Source: Halobaculum halobium
GTDB taxonomy: Archaea; Halobacteriota; Halobacteria; Halobacteriales; Haloferacaceae
Assembly: GCF_030127145.1 (NCBI RefSeq)
Contig: NZ_CP126159.1
Coordinates: 62,001 to 126,000 of the forward strand
Reading direction: 5' to 3'
Length of the DNA stretch: 64,000 nt
The translations under genes were made by a program, and so were the position numbers. Below the pieces are notes generated by a model. It did no database searches. It saw only the letters and a list, made by a program, of their open reading frames with translations, and had not been told where the DNA came from. This document shows, one piece after another, positions 23,437 through 31,655 of this stretch. Positions within the stretch are counted from its first letter, which is position 1. Each line of letters starts with the position of its first letter.

Positions 23437-24927
23437 ATGATCGAGTCGTTCCGGGAGCGGGACCTTCTCTCGCTCAGCAACCTCCTGTTCGCTGGATTCG
23501 CCGGAGTCACGGGAGTTGCAGGGTCGTACGCGGTCGCTGGCAACACGAGACGGTTCGTCGTGGCACCGATCGACGCGCTGGTCGTCCGGATGACGCCCGG
23601 AGAGATTGTTGCTTTCGTAATCCAGAACGTCGGCGAAGAGGGCCACCTCCTCCATCTCGCTCTCTCGTTCGCCATCGCGATCGGGGTACTCGCAGCCACC
23701 GCACGTGTTGGACTGGCCGTCGGTCGACGCGACGGGCGGCCCGTGACGGGCGTCGTCTTGGCGGGGAGCCTCGCGTGGGCATTCGCCGCCTCGATAACGT
23801 CCCAGCCGGCACTCGCGGTGGGTGCTGCCGCCCCCGTCGCGGTGTGGACCGCCGTCGGTACACTGTCGCCGACCACCGTCGGACAGGATCCCTCACGTCG
23901 GCGTATGCTCGTTTCGAGCGCAAGCGCCCTCGCTTTCGTCGGCGTATCGCTCGGACTGGGCCGGTCGACCAACGAAGGTGACTCCGTCACCGATGGTCCG
24001 ACCGACACGAACGGTAAAGTAACCACGCTCATGCAAGACGCCGAGAAGACATCACTCGATATTTCCGGTGACACCCCCGGACTCGTGAGTTCGTTCGATG
24101 AGTTCTACAACGTCGACATCGCGGAGTTCGACCCCGACCTCTCGCCGGACGACTGGTCGATGACTATCACCGGCGAAGTCGGCACCGACGTGACCGTTCC
24201 GTTCGACAAACTGACCGACATGCCGACCGAGCACCGCTTCGTGACGCTCCGGTGTGTCGGCGAAGGGTTGAACGGTCACAAACTCGACACCGCCGTGTGG
24301 ACCGGCACACCGCTGGCTCCACTGCTTGCGGAAGCCGATCCCGACGGCGAATGTGACTGTGCGATGCTCAAAGCCGAGGACGACTACTTCGTCCAGTTCC
24401 CGACCGAGGCCCTCGAGGACGCGTTTCTCGCTTGGGGGATGAACGGTCAGTCGCTCCCCAGATCCCACGGCCATCCGGTACGCGTGTTGGTCCCGGGACA
24501 CTGGGGCGAAACTAATGTCAAGTGGATTTCCGAAATCGAGTTACTCGACGAGGAGATGGACGGCTACTGGGAACAGCGTGGCTGGCACGGGACTGGACCG
24601 GTGAACACTGTCGCCAAACTCTGGAGTGAGACCACCCTCAACGACGGACGAATTGAAGTCGCCGGCCACGCGTATGCCGGAACGCGTGGCATCGAACGCG
24701 TCGAGGTCTCCATCGACGGAGGCGATACGTGGCAGGACGCGGAGCTCTCGGAACCGCCCCCCGGAGACGACGTGTGGCGTCAGTGGCGTCACGCGTTCAG
24801 TCCAGACGGAACCCACGAGATCGTCGTACGGGCGGTCGACGGCGAGGGGACGCTCCAGCCCGAGAACCGGTCAGACTCGTTCCCGAGCGGGGCGACGGGC
24901 TGGGTCAAGAAGACCGTCAGTCGATGA
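23437..24927 (+). CDS. membrane-anchored sulfite-oxidase-family molybdopterin enzyme
   Basis: A 496-aa protein: about five hydrophobic segments in residues 12-190 (SNLLFAGFAGVTGVAGSYAV, LHLALSFAIAIGVLAATARV, VTGVVLAGSLAWAFAA, ALAVGAAAPVAVWTAVGTL, then RRRMLVSSASALAFVGVSLGLG resembling a Tat-like helix), then an extracytoplasmic sulfite-oxidase fold. The molybdenum-coordinating Cys is in VTLRCVGEGLNGHKL. The end (RGIERVEVSIDGGDTWQDAEL, WVKKTV) is the Mo-cofactor dimerisation domain. Family members oxidise sulfite or reduce S- or N-oxides, e.g. Met-sulfoxide (YedY/MsrP). ATG at 23416 is an alternative start. Substrate unknown. Confidence 0.87.
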   Translation: MIESFRERDLLSLSNLLFAGFAGVTGVAGSYAVAGNTRRFVVAPIDALVVRMTPGEIVAFVIQNVGEEGHLLHLALSFAIAIGVLAATARVGLAVGRRDGRPVTGVVLAGSLAWAFAASITSQPALAVGAAAPVAVWTAVGTLSPTTVGQDPSRRRMLVSSASALAFVGVSLGLGRSTNEGDSVTDGPTDTNGKVTTLMQDAEKTSLDISGDTPGLVSSFDEFYNVDIAEFDPDLSPDDWSMTITGEVGTDVTVPFDKLTDMPTEHRFVTLRCVGEGLNGHKLDTAVWTGTPLAPLLAEADPDGECDCAMLKAEDDYFVQFPTEALEDAFLAWGMNGQSLPRSHGHPVRVLVPGHWGETNVKWISEIELLDEEMDGYWEQRGWHGTGPVNTVAKLWSETTLNDGRIEVAGHAYAGTRGIERVEVSIDGGDTWQDAELSEPPPGDDVWRQWRHAFSPDGTHEIVVRAVDGEGTLQPENRSDSFPSGATGWVKKTVSR

Positions 24928-24967
24928 CCGCTGAACTGATACCAGCTCGACACGAGGTCACGAACGG

Positions 24968-25240
24968 ATGGAGAAGGCACTCTGGTATCTGCTCGTCGGA
25001 ACGCGGGGCGGTGAGAACCGCGCGCGGATCATCTCCGCACTCGACGAGCGGCCCCGGAACGCCAACCGGCTTGCCGAGTGCCTCGACGTCGATTACAACA
25101 CAGTGAGACACCACCTCGAGATGCTACAGGACCACGACGTTATCGAAGCCGGCGGCGAAGAATACGGCAAACTGTATTTCCTGACCGATCGGTTCGAACA
25201 GCATCGCGAGGAGTTCGAGACCGTTCTGGAGGCGATGTAA
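24968..25240 (+). CDS. ArsR-like winged-helix regulator
   Basis: A 90-aa DNA-binding protein with a single winged helix (ENRARIISALDERPRNANRLAECLDVDYNTVRHHLEMLQDHDVIEAGGEEYGKLYFLTDRFEQH). It is of the short haloarchaeal ArsR/HTH_20 type without Cys ligands, so metal sensing is unlikely. The stop codon is directly followed by the ATG of a 3-TM protein (0 nt gap), a pairing common in haloarchaea in which the membrane partner may control the regulator. Starts 40 nt after the molybdoenzyme and may belong to its operon. Confidence 0.83.
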   Translation: MEKALWYLLVGTRGGENRARIISALDERPRNANRLAECLDVDYNTVRHHLEMLQDHDVIEAGGEEYGKLYFLTDRFEQHREEFETVLEAM

Positions 25241-25543
25241 ATGGCCGGTTCGATGGGGCCGTGGATCCTGGTCGCGACCGCCCTCTCGGTCGTGAACGTC
25301 TCTTTCCTACTGGTGTTGACGCTTATTTGGGTACGCAACTACCGGACGTTCGGTTCGGAGATGACCGCGGGGTTGGCCGTGTTCGGCGGCGCGATGATTC
25401 TCGAGAACCTCGTCGCGATCTACTTCTTCTTCAGCAGCGGGATGCTCTACGTGGACTCCCACCGTGTCCAACAGTTAGTAGCGTCGCTCCGTGCGCTTCA
25501 GACAGTCGCACTGGCCTTTCTTACCTATGTCACTGCGAAATAA
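25241..25543 (+). CDS. three-helix membrane protein paired with the wHTH
   Basis: A 100-aa protein with three hydrophobic segments (about 8-27, 43-64, 80-97): VATALSVVNVSFLLVLTLIWV, AGLAVFGGAMILENLVAIYFFFSSG and RALQTVALAFLTYVTA. The start ATG touches the upstream stop. I recall similar small proteins as DUF7521 next to wHTH genes, unverified. It is likely translated together with the regulator and may sequester or signal to it at the membrane (inference). Confidence 0.72.
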   Translation: MAGSMGPWILVATALSVVNVSFLLVLTLIWVRNYRTFGSEMTAGLAVFGGAMILENLVAIYFFFSSGMLYVDSHRVQQLVASLRALQTVALAFLTYVTAK

Positions 25544-25733
25544 CAGTGAAAGGCTGGTGCAGAGAAGATGGTCGACGCTGTTGAGGCCTTATCTTCGACG
25601 GGGTTGCTTCTGAATCAGCGCTGTTCCGACTCTATCCCCAGCGAACCAACCACCGAGGGCGACGTGGTCGATCCGTCTTCTGGTCGTTCCGCATGCTGAA
25701 CCCTTTTCACTCGAAGCGACGAATCAGCGTGTG

Positions 25734-26744
25734 ATGACTGACCTCGCGGACATCGACTTGGACTTCGTTCAGCTCGGAGGCACCGGCATTCAAACGAGCG
25801 AACTCCAGTTCGGCACCTGGCGCTTCGGCAAGGAGACCGAGGAAGGAAACGTCGAGATCGGCGAGAAACGGGCGCACGAACTCCTTGACGCGTACGCCGA
25901 GGCGGGCGGGCGATACATCGACACCGCCGACGTGTACGGCGGCGGCGAGAGCGAGCGGTGGATCGGCGACTGGCTCGCAGACCGCGACCGCGAGCGCTAC
26001 ACGATCGCCTCGAAGATCTTCTGGCAGATCCGCGACGATGACCCCAACAGCCGCGGGACGAACCGGAAGAACATCCGCCACCGGATCGACGCGCTGCTCG
26101 ACCGACTCGGCACCGACTATGTGGACGTGCTGTACATCCACCGGTGGGACGACCAGACCGACGCCAGGGAGCTGATGAAGACGCTCAACGGCCTCGTCGA
26201 CGATGGGAAGGTCCACTATCTAGGAGCGTCGACGCTTCGACCCAACGCGTGGAAAGTCGCGCGCGCCAACGAGATTGCCCGCAACGAAGGCTGGGAACCG
26301 TTCACGGTGCTCCAGCCGCGGTACAACCTCGTCGACCGCGAGATCGAAGGAGACTACCTCGAACTGGCTCGCCACGAGGACCTCGCCGTCTGTCCGTGGA
26401 GTCCGCTCGGGCAGGGCTTCCTCACCGGGAAGTACGACCGTGAGGACGGCCTCACGGGCGAGTCGCGCGTCGCCGAGTCCAGCCGGTTCGCGGATGCGTA
26501 CCTCACCGAAGAGAACTTCGCCGTCCACGAGGAACTCGACGCCGTCGCCGACGAGGTCGACGCCTCGCCCGCCCAGGTCGCGCTCTCGTGGCTCATGCAC
26601 CGCGACGGCGTCACGGCGCCGATTGTCGGTGCCCGCACCGCCGAGCAGTTAGAGGAGAATCTCGCGGCCGCGACGATCGACCTGTCAGAAGCGCAGGTCG
26701 ACCGACTCACCGAGTCGAAAGGTGGGCCGTACGCCGAACTGTAA
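25734..26744 (+). CDS. aldo/keto reductase
   Basis: A 336-aa NADPH-dependent (beta/alpha)8 oxidoreductase. The catalytic tetrad is visible: Asp and Tyr in IDTADVYGGG, Lys in TIASKIFW, His in LYIHRWDD; the cofactor-binding end has APIVGARTAEQLEENL. It reduces carbonyl groups of sugars or aldehydes or works in the reverse direction. The ATG at 25734 follows a GTG at 25731 in the same frame. It lies upstream of a Bat-type regulator gene, which may control it. Confidence 0.9.
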   Translation: MTDLADIDLDFVQLGGTGIQTSELQFGTWRFGKETEEGNVEIGEKRAHELLDAYAEAGGRYIDTADVYGGGESERWIGDWLADRDRERYTIASKIFWQIRDDDPNSRGTNRKNIRHRIDALLDRLGTDYVDVLYIHRWDDQTDARELMKTLNGLVDDGKVHYLGASTLRPNAWKVARANEIARNEGWEPFTVLQPRYNLVDREIEGDYLELARHEDLAVCPWSPLGQGFLTGKYDREDGLTGESRVAESSRFADAYLTEENFAVHEELDAVADEVDASPAQVALSWLMHRDGVTAPIVGARTAEQLEENLAAATIDLSEAQVDRLTESKGGPYAEL

Positions 26745-26812
26745 CCCGACGCCCGCACTCGCGGGTGAACCGATTTCAGGCGTACAAATTTAACTGACCC
26801 TCCGGCGAAGGT

Positions 26813-27550
26813 GTGATAGTTCAACCGGGGTCATTCAGTATCCTTCGCGTCAAGTTCCACACCGTTCCATCCGGAGTAATCGCCGATTTACACACGGCTA
26901 TCCCGGACGTACGGCGAATCAGCTACGAGAACATCTTCTATGCCAGCGACGGCGACTGGATCGAGTCGCTCGTCGTCGCCTCTGGCGCGGAGTTCGAGCC
27001 GACGAGCGTGATTGAGTCGCTCTCGCGCGTCGAGCTGTTCCACCACCAGTTGGCCGCTGGCGGTCCCGGCGACGGGAGCACTCACCGCCTCACGATCGTC
27101 GCACACGAGCCGTACCCGTTCCTCTTGGGCGTCATCCTCAGAGGGAAGGCACTCCCGAATCGGCTCGAACTCCGAGACGGAGCGCTCACCGGACTGGTCA
27201 CGGTCGCGGAGTGGGCCGACTTCCGGGCCCTCGCAGACACGATCGAAGCGCAGTTCGGGCAGTTCGAGCTGCTGAGCGTCAACCAAGTCGAGACGATCGG
27301 CGCGCCGCTTGGCTCGGGCCAGCTCGACCGCGTTATCAGAGATGAGCTCACCGAGGAACAGCTGACCGTCCTCCGGACCGCCCACCGGCTGGGATACTTC
27401 GAGGTCCCGCGGAGGGCCTCCGCAGAAGACATCGCAACCGAACTCGACATCGCACAATCTACCCTCTCCGAACGGCTCCGGCTCGCCGAGGGGCGGCTGT
27501 TCGACCTAGTGTTCTACGCCGACGCTCCGAGGGACCAGCCCGAAGAGTGA
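26813..27550 (+). CDS. Bat-type HTH_10 transcriptional regulator
   Basis: A 245-aa regulator of the bacterioopsin-activator (Bat) class. Residues about 1-170 form the Bat N-terminal sensor-like domain (SFSILRVKFHT, DGDWIESLVVASGAEF, YPFLLGVILRGKALPNRLEL); residues about 180-238 form the C-terminal HTH_10 (DELTEEQLTVLRTAHRLGYFEVPRRASAEDIATELDIAQSTLSERLRLAEGRLF). A GTG start is used. Situated between the aldo/keto reductase and the ABC importer, it is a plausible regulator of either. Confidence 0.87.
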   Translation: MIVQPGSFSILRVKFHTVPSGVIADLHTAIPDVRRISYENIFYASDGDWIESLVVASGAEFEPTSVIESLSRVELFHHQLAAGGPGDGSTHRLTIVAHEPYPFLLGVILRGKALPNRLELRDGALTGLVTVAEWADFRALADTIEAQFGQFELLSVNQVETIGAPLGSGQLDRVIRDELTEEQLTVLRTAHRLGYFEVPRRASAEDIATELDIAQSTLSERLRLAEGRLFDLVFYADAPRDQPEE

Positions 27551-27750
27551 TCCGCGTCGGCGATCGGTCACCCGCCGTCCGGGCCATGCGTGCAACCGAA
27601 ACAGATCACGTCGCGAACGGTCGATCCGCAATATCGGTTCCGGACCCGCCGGGATCTGAGTCCGCGACCCCCGGACTACATAAAGAATGATGATGATTCG
27701 GCGAATTCGGGGATGGTTACAGGGGGGTTTCGCCGCATGACGTATCTGCT

Positions 27751-29730
27751 ATGTCGGGAGACAAGCCGTTGGAGATCGAGACCGGGACGAAATCACGGCG
27801 GAAGTTCCTGCGTATTGCGGGCGTCGCGGGTGCCGCTGGCCTCGCGGGCTGTGGCGGTGGCGGCGGCAACGGCGACGGCGGTGGCGGCGGCAACGGCGAC
27901 GGTGGTGGCGGTGACGGCGGTGGTGGCGGCGGCGGTGGCGGCGGTGGCGGCGGTGATGGCCGCTCGATCGAGACGCGATTCTGGGAGGAATGGCCGGTCG
28001 AGACGAAGGGCGTCGACGTCAACGACGAGGCGATCCAGTTCGAGTACACGGCCGTGGAAGGCCAGTCCGTTCCCGAGGTCGACACCCACTTCGCGCAGGC
28101 GGAGACCCCGTGGATGCGTGAGTTCGCGCTGCTCGTCCAGCAGTCACTCAACGACATCGGCGTGCCGGTTAACCTGATCACCGTCCAGCCGAGCACCAGA
28201 TACGGGGAGTTCTGGCGGGCCGACATCGGCCACCCGGTGCCGATCACGATGAATCTCCACGGACCGGACCCGCAGCGCGGGCTCGACCCGAACCCGTTCC
28301 TCATGCGCGCACACCCGGAGACAGGCGGGAACTACTACAACTACAAGAACGACGAGATTACCGAGCTCCTCGACGAGCAGGCGGGGACGATCGGCGACGT
28401 GGAGGCGCGGGCCGAGATCTGCCAAGAAATCCAGCGCAAACTCAGCGAGGACGCCTACCTCATCGCGGCGAACTTCCCGGAAGTCATCACGGTGGCAAAC
28501 ACCGCAGACTGGGAAGGGTACGTCCCGACGCCCGGCAACGGGACGACCCGGGACTCGTTCATCTGGACGCAGGTGAATCTCCAGCCGCAGGGCGACTCGA
28601 CGACCTGGGTCAAGGGTGTCACCTCGGGGATGCAGGGCACGAACCTCCCGTTCTCCAGCGGCGGCCAGGAGGAGAAGCGCCTCCTCAACGTCTACGACGG
28701 GTTGTTCGACGCCTCTCCGGAGCTGGAGATCGTCCCCGCGCTGGCGACGAACGCGGACGTGGTTGACGATACGACCGTCGAGATGGACCTCCGGGAGGGA
28801 GTCGAGTGGCACGACGGCGAGCCGTTCGGCCCGGAGGACGTCAAGTTCAGCGTCGAACTGTACCAGCAGAACAACGCCCCACAACAGGGGGCGTTCATCC
28901 GGACGATCGACAACGTCGAGGTGCTGTCCCAGAGCGGCGGCGGGCGCGTCAGGTTCAATCTCACCGAGCCCGACGCGGCATTCCTCACCCAGCGGGTGGT
29001 TCGAAGCGCCATCATCCCGAAGCACCGCTGGGAGGACGTGGACAGCCCCGCCGAGTACAACCCCGACAACCCGGTCGGGACGGGTCCGTTCTCGTTCGTC
29101 AACTGGGAGCAGGGGTCCGAGCTCAGGCTCGAGAAACACGAGAACAACTGGATGTGGGACGACGACGTCCGCGAGGAGCTCCTCGGCGACTACTTCGTCC
29201 CCGGCGACGGGATCGACGAGATGGTCCACGCAAACGTCGGCAACGTCTCGACGCTCATCGGCGCGATGCAGTCGGGCGACATCGACGCCATCGGGACGAC
29301 CGTCTCGAACCAGCAGGCCGAGCGCGCAGCCAACGCCAGCGGCGTCGAGAAACAGACCGCTCGCAACTACGTCCCGACGGACGTTCACCTGAGCCACCTG
29401 GTCCCGCTGTTCCGCGACAAAACGTTCCGCGTCGCGTTAAGCCACGCCTTCGACAAGGAGGGGTTCGTCGAGAACACGCTCGGTGGCCGCGGCGAGGTGA
29501 TCAAGGGACAGAACCTGCTCACGCCGCTGTTGACTCCGTTCCACGGCGAGACCGAGCCGTACGCATACGACGTCGATCAGGCCCGTCAGATGCTCCGTCA
29601 GGCCGGGTACACGTTCGACGACAACGACATGCTCGTCTGGCCGGAGGGTGACGCCTGGAGCGCGTTCGAAACACGCGTCGAAAACGGCCACGCGACCCGC
29701 TCGGAACTGGATCAAAGCGACTTCTCGTAA
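27751..29730 (+). CDS. ABC importer substrate-binding lipoprotein (SBP_bac_5, dipeptide/nickel type)
   Basis: A 659-aa exported lipoprotein. Tat signal (SRRKFLRIAGVAGAAGLAGC, lipobox LAGC, residues 16-35), then a Gly/Asp/Asn linker of about 35 residues made almost entirely of glycine (to about residue 70), then a SBP_bac_5 domain (LRQAGYTFDDNDMLVWPEG near the end is characteristic). Proteins of this class bind peptides, oligosaccharides, nickel chelates or organic acids. The family usually runs 500-560 aa; the extra length is the linker plus an insertion after residue 100. First gene of a four-gene operon (27751-33760). Confidence 0.9.
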   Translation: MSGDKPLEIETGTKSRRKFLRIAGVAGAAGLAGCGGGGGNGDGGGGGNGDGGGGDGGGGGGGGGGGGGDGRSIETRFWEEWPVETKGVDVNDEAIQFEYTAVEGQSVPEVDTHFAQAETPWMREFALLVQQSLNDIGVPVNLITVQPSTRYGEFWRADIGHPVPITMNLHGPDPQRGLDPNPFLMRAHPETGGNYYNYKNDEITELLDEQAGTIGDVEARAEICQEIQRKLSEDAYLIAANFPEVITVANTADWEGYVPTPGNGTTRDSFIWTQVNLQPQGDSTTWVKGVTSGMQGTNLPFSSGGQEEKRLLNVYDGLFDASPELEIVPALATNADVVDDTTVEMDLREGVEWHDGEPFGPEDVKFSVELYQQNNAPQQGAFIRTIDNVEVLSQSGGGRVRFNLTEPDAAFLTQRVVRSAIIPKHRWEDVDSPAEYNPDNPVGTGPFSFVNWEQGSELRLEKHENNWMWDDDVREELLGDYFVPGDGIDEMVHANVGNVSTLIGAMQSGDIDAIGTTVSNQQAERAANASGVEKQTARNYVPTDVHLSHLVPLFRDKTFRVALSHAFDKEGFVENTLGGRGEVIKGQNLLTPLLTPFHGETEPYAYDVDQARQMLRQAGYTFDDNDMLVWPEGDAWSAFETRVENGHATRSELDQSDFS

Positions 29731-29751
29731 GCAGATCTCCCACTACTCCCC

Positions 29752-30735
29752 ATGAGCTTTCGACGCTTCCTGATAAAACGGAGCCTGATCGCGGCGATGC
29801 TGACGCTGATAGCCGTCAGTGTAATCTTCGTCACGTTGCGGATGTTGCCTGCGGACCCCTTCAGCGGGCTCGTCGCGTCCGGGGCGCTCACGGCCGAGCA
29901 GGTCGCGGAGGTACGCGCGATGTACGGGCTGGACGAGCCGATCTACGTGCAGTACTTCAAGTACATCCAGAACCTGTTCACGTTCCAGTTCGGCATCTCG
30001 CTCACCCAGCAGCGGCCGGTCGGCGAGATCATCATTCCGGCGCTGATGAACACTCTCGTCCTGTTGTTGCCCGCGCTCGTCGTGACCGCGATCATCAGTT
30101 CGTTGGCCGGGATGTACGCCGGGTGGAACCGCGGGTCGTGGTTCGAGCAGTCGAGCATCGTCGTGACCACCGTCTTCCGCGCGGTCCCCATCTTCGTGAC
30201 GGGGATCCTCCTGCTCATCATCTTCTCGTACGGGCTGGGCTGGCTTCCCGCGTTCGGGATGCGGAGTTCGCTCGCGAACCCGGACGGCTACTTGGAGACG
30301 TACCTCTCGGTCGACTTCCTGAAACACTACACCCTCCCGTTCACGGCGACGGTGTTGTTCTACAGCGGCGACTTCCTGATGCTCGCCCGCAACTCCGTCG
30401 TCGAGCGGAAGGGCTCGGAGTTCCTCATGCTCCACCGCGCGAAGGGGCTGTCTGACATGGAACAGCTCGGTCGGGCCGGGCGCAACTCGCTGTTGCCGCT
30501 GGTGACGTACTTCGCGCTCCGGACGGGAATGCTGTTTCAGGGAGTCATCACCCTGGAAGTCGTCTTCGCGTGGCCGGGCATCGGTCGCGCGCTCGTCCAA
30601 GCGATCCTCAACCAGGACTACCCGACGGTCCAGGCGGCCGTGTTCATCATGGCGCTGGCGGTCATCGTGATGAACCTCACCGCCGACGTGGCGTACGCAA
30701 AACTGGATCCGACCGTCGAGGCGGGTGATGTCTGA
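29752..30735 (+). CDS. ABC importer permease, DppB/OppB type
   Basis: A 327-aa permease with six hydrophobic segments (the first near residue 12-30). It has the DppB N-terminal motif (LRMLPADPFSGLVASG, MYGLDEPIYVQYFKYIQNLF) and the EAA loop for contacting the ATPase (LHRAKGLSDMEQLGRAGRNSLLPLVTYFALR). It starts 21 nt after the binding protein and overlaps the next permease start by 1 nt (TGATG). Forms the channel with the following DppC-type protein. Confidence 0.9.
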   Translation: MSFRRFLIKRSLIAAMLTLIAVSVIFVTLRMLPADPFSGLVASGALTAEQVAEVRAMYGLDEPIYVQYFKYIQNLFTFQFGISLTQQRPVGEIIIPALMNTLVLLLPALVVTAIISSLAGMYAGWNRGSWFEQSSIVVTTVFRAVPIFVTGILLLIIFSYGLGWLPAFGMRSSLANPDGYLETYLSVDFLKHYTLPFTATVLFYSGDFLMLARNSVVERKGSEFLMLHRAKGLSDMEQLGRAGRNSLLPLVTYFALRTGMLFQGVITLEVVFAWPGIGRALVQAILNQDYPTVQAAVFIMALAVIVMNLTADVAYAKLDPTVEAGDV

Positions 30736-31655
30736 TGTCGGGATACTCACTCGACGTCGACACCGCGAAAGATCGGCTCCGCTCGGAGTTCGGCCGGTCC
30801 AGACGGGTGCTCGGCCACGTCTTAGAGGACAACGCGGCGAAAGTCGGAGTCGCGATCATCCTCGCATTCGGCTTCCTCGGCCTCTTCGGGCCGTACATCG
30901 CCCCGTATCACCCCATCGAGGACACGCTCCAACAGAGCGGATCGATGATGCGTCTGCAAGAGCCCGGCGGGAAGGCCGTCCTGGGGACGACTTCCTTCGG
31001 AAAGGACGTGCTGAGCCAGTTCCTCGCCGGCGCGCGGCCGACGCTCATCGTCGGCCTGTTTGGCGGCGTCGGGACGGGCGTTCTGGGCTTCCTCGTCGGT
31101 CTCACGAGCGGCTACTTCGGCGGCCGTGTCGACGAGTTCCTGATGCGGCTGACGGACCTGACGTTCGCGCTCCCGTTCCTGCCGATGGCGCTGGTGATCC
31201 TCTCGTTCGTGACGCCGAGCGTCTGGCTGATCACCGCCGTGTTGGTCGTCTTCCTCTGGAAGATGCCGGCGCGGGTCATCCGGTCGGAGGTAATGACCGT
31301 CAAGGAGCGAACGTTCGTCAAATCCGCCCGGGCGCGCGGCGCCGGACACATGCGGACGATGTTCTTACACGTCGCGCCGAACGTCTTGGGGATCGGGTTC
31401 CTCTACACCGCATACGCCGTCGGTTGGTCGATCGTCGCCGGGGCGTCGCTCGCGTTCCTCGGCTTCGGCGACCCGACGACCACCTCTTGGGGCCGGATGC
31501 TCCAACAGGTGTTCCGGTCGGGCGCGATCCGCGTAGCGTGGTGGTGGGTTCTGCCGCCCGCCATCGGTATCGGCGCCATCACAACGGCCGTCTTCTTGGT
31601 CGGACGGGCGTTCGAGGAGATAGTCAACCCAGACCTACAGACGGAGCAAGAATGA
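30735..31655 (+). CDS. ABC importer permease, DppC/OppC type
   Basis: A 306-aa permease with an N-terminal OppC_N helix (VGVAIILAFGFLGLFGPYIAPYHP) and five further hydrophobic segments. DppC traits: LGTTSFGKDVLSQFLAGARPTLIVGL and the EAA loop FVKSARARGAGHMRTMFLHVAPNVLGIGF. The start overlaps the stop of the DppB-type gene (TGATG) and its own stop overlaps the ATPase start (ATGA), so the operon is tightly coupled. Confidence 0.9.
   Translation: MSGYSLDVDTAKDRLRSEFGRSRRVLGHVLEDNAAKVGVAIILAFGFLGLFGPYIAPYHPIEDTLQQSGSMMRLQEPGGKAVLGTTSFGKDVLSQFLAGARPTLIVGLFGGVGTGVLGFLVGLTSGYFGGRVDEFLMRLTDLTFALPFLPMALVILSFVTPSVWLITAVLVVFLWKMPARVIRSEVMTVKERTFVKSARARGAGHMRTMFLHVAPNVLGIGFLYTAYAVGWSIVAGASLAFLGFGDPTTTSWGRMLQQVFRSGAIRVAWWWVLPPAIGIGAITTAVFLVGRAFEEIVNPDLQTEQE

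Noticed and set aside
28144-29397. 417-codon minus-strand frame inside the substrate-binding protein gene
   Set aside because: Antisense of a strongly supported gene; no domain recognised and no start context.
30725-31651. N-terminal extension of the double ATPase frame upstream of 31652
   Set aside because: The extension is an Arg/Gly-rich off-frame reading of the permease gene; the ATPase homology begins at the ATG at 31652 overlapping the permease stop.
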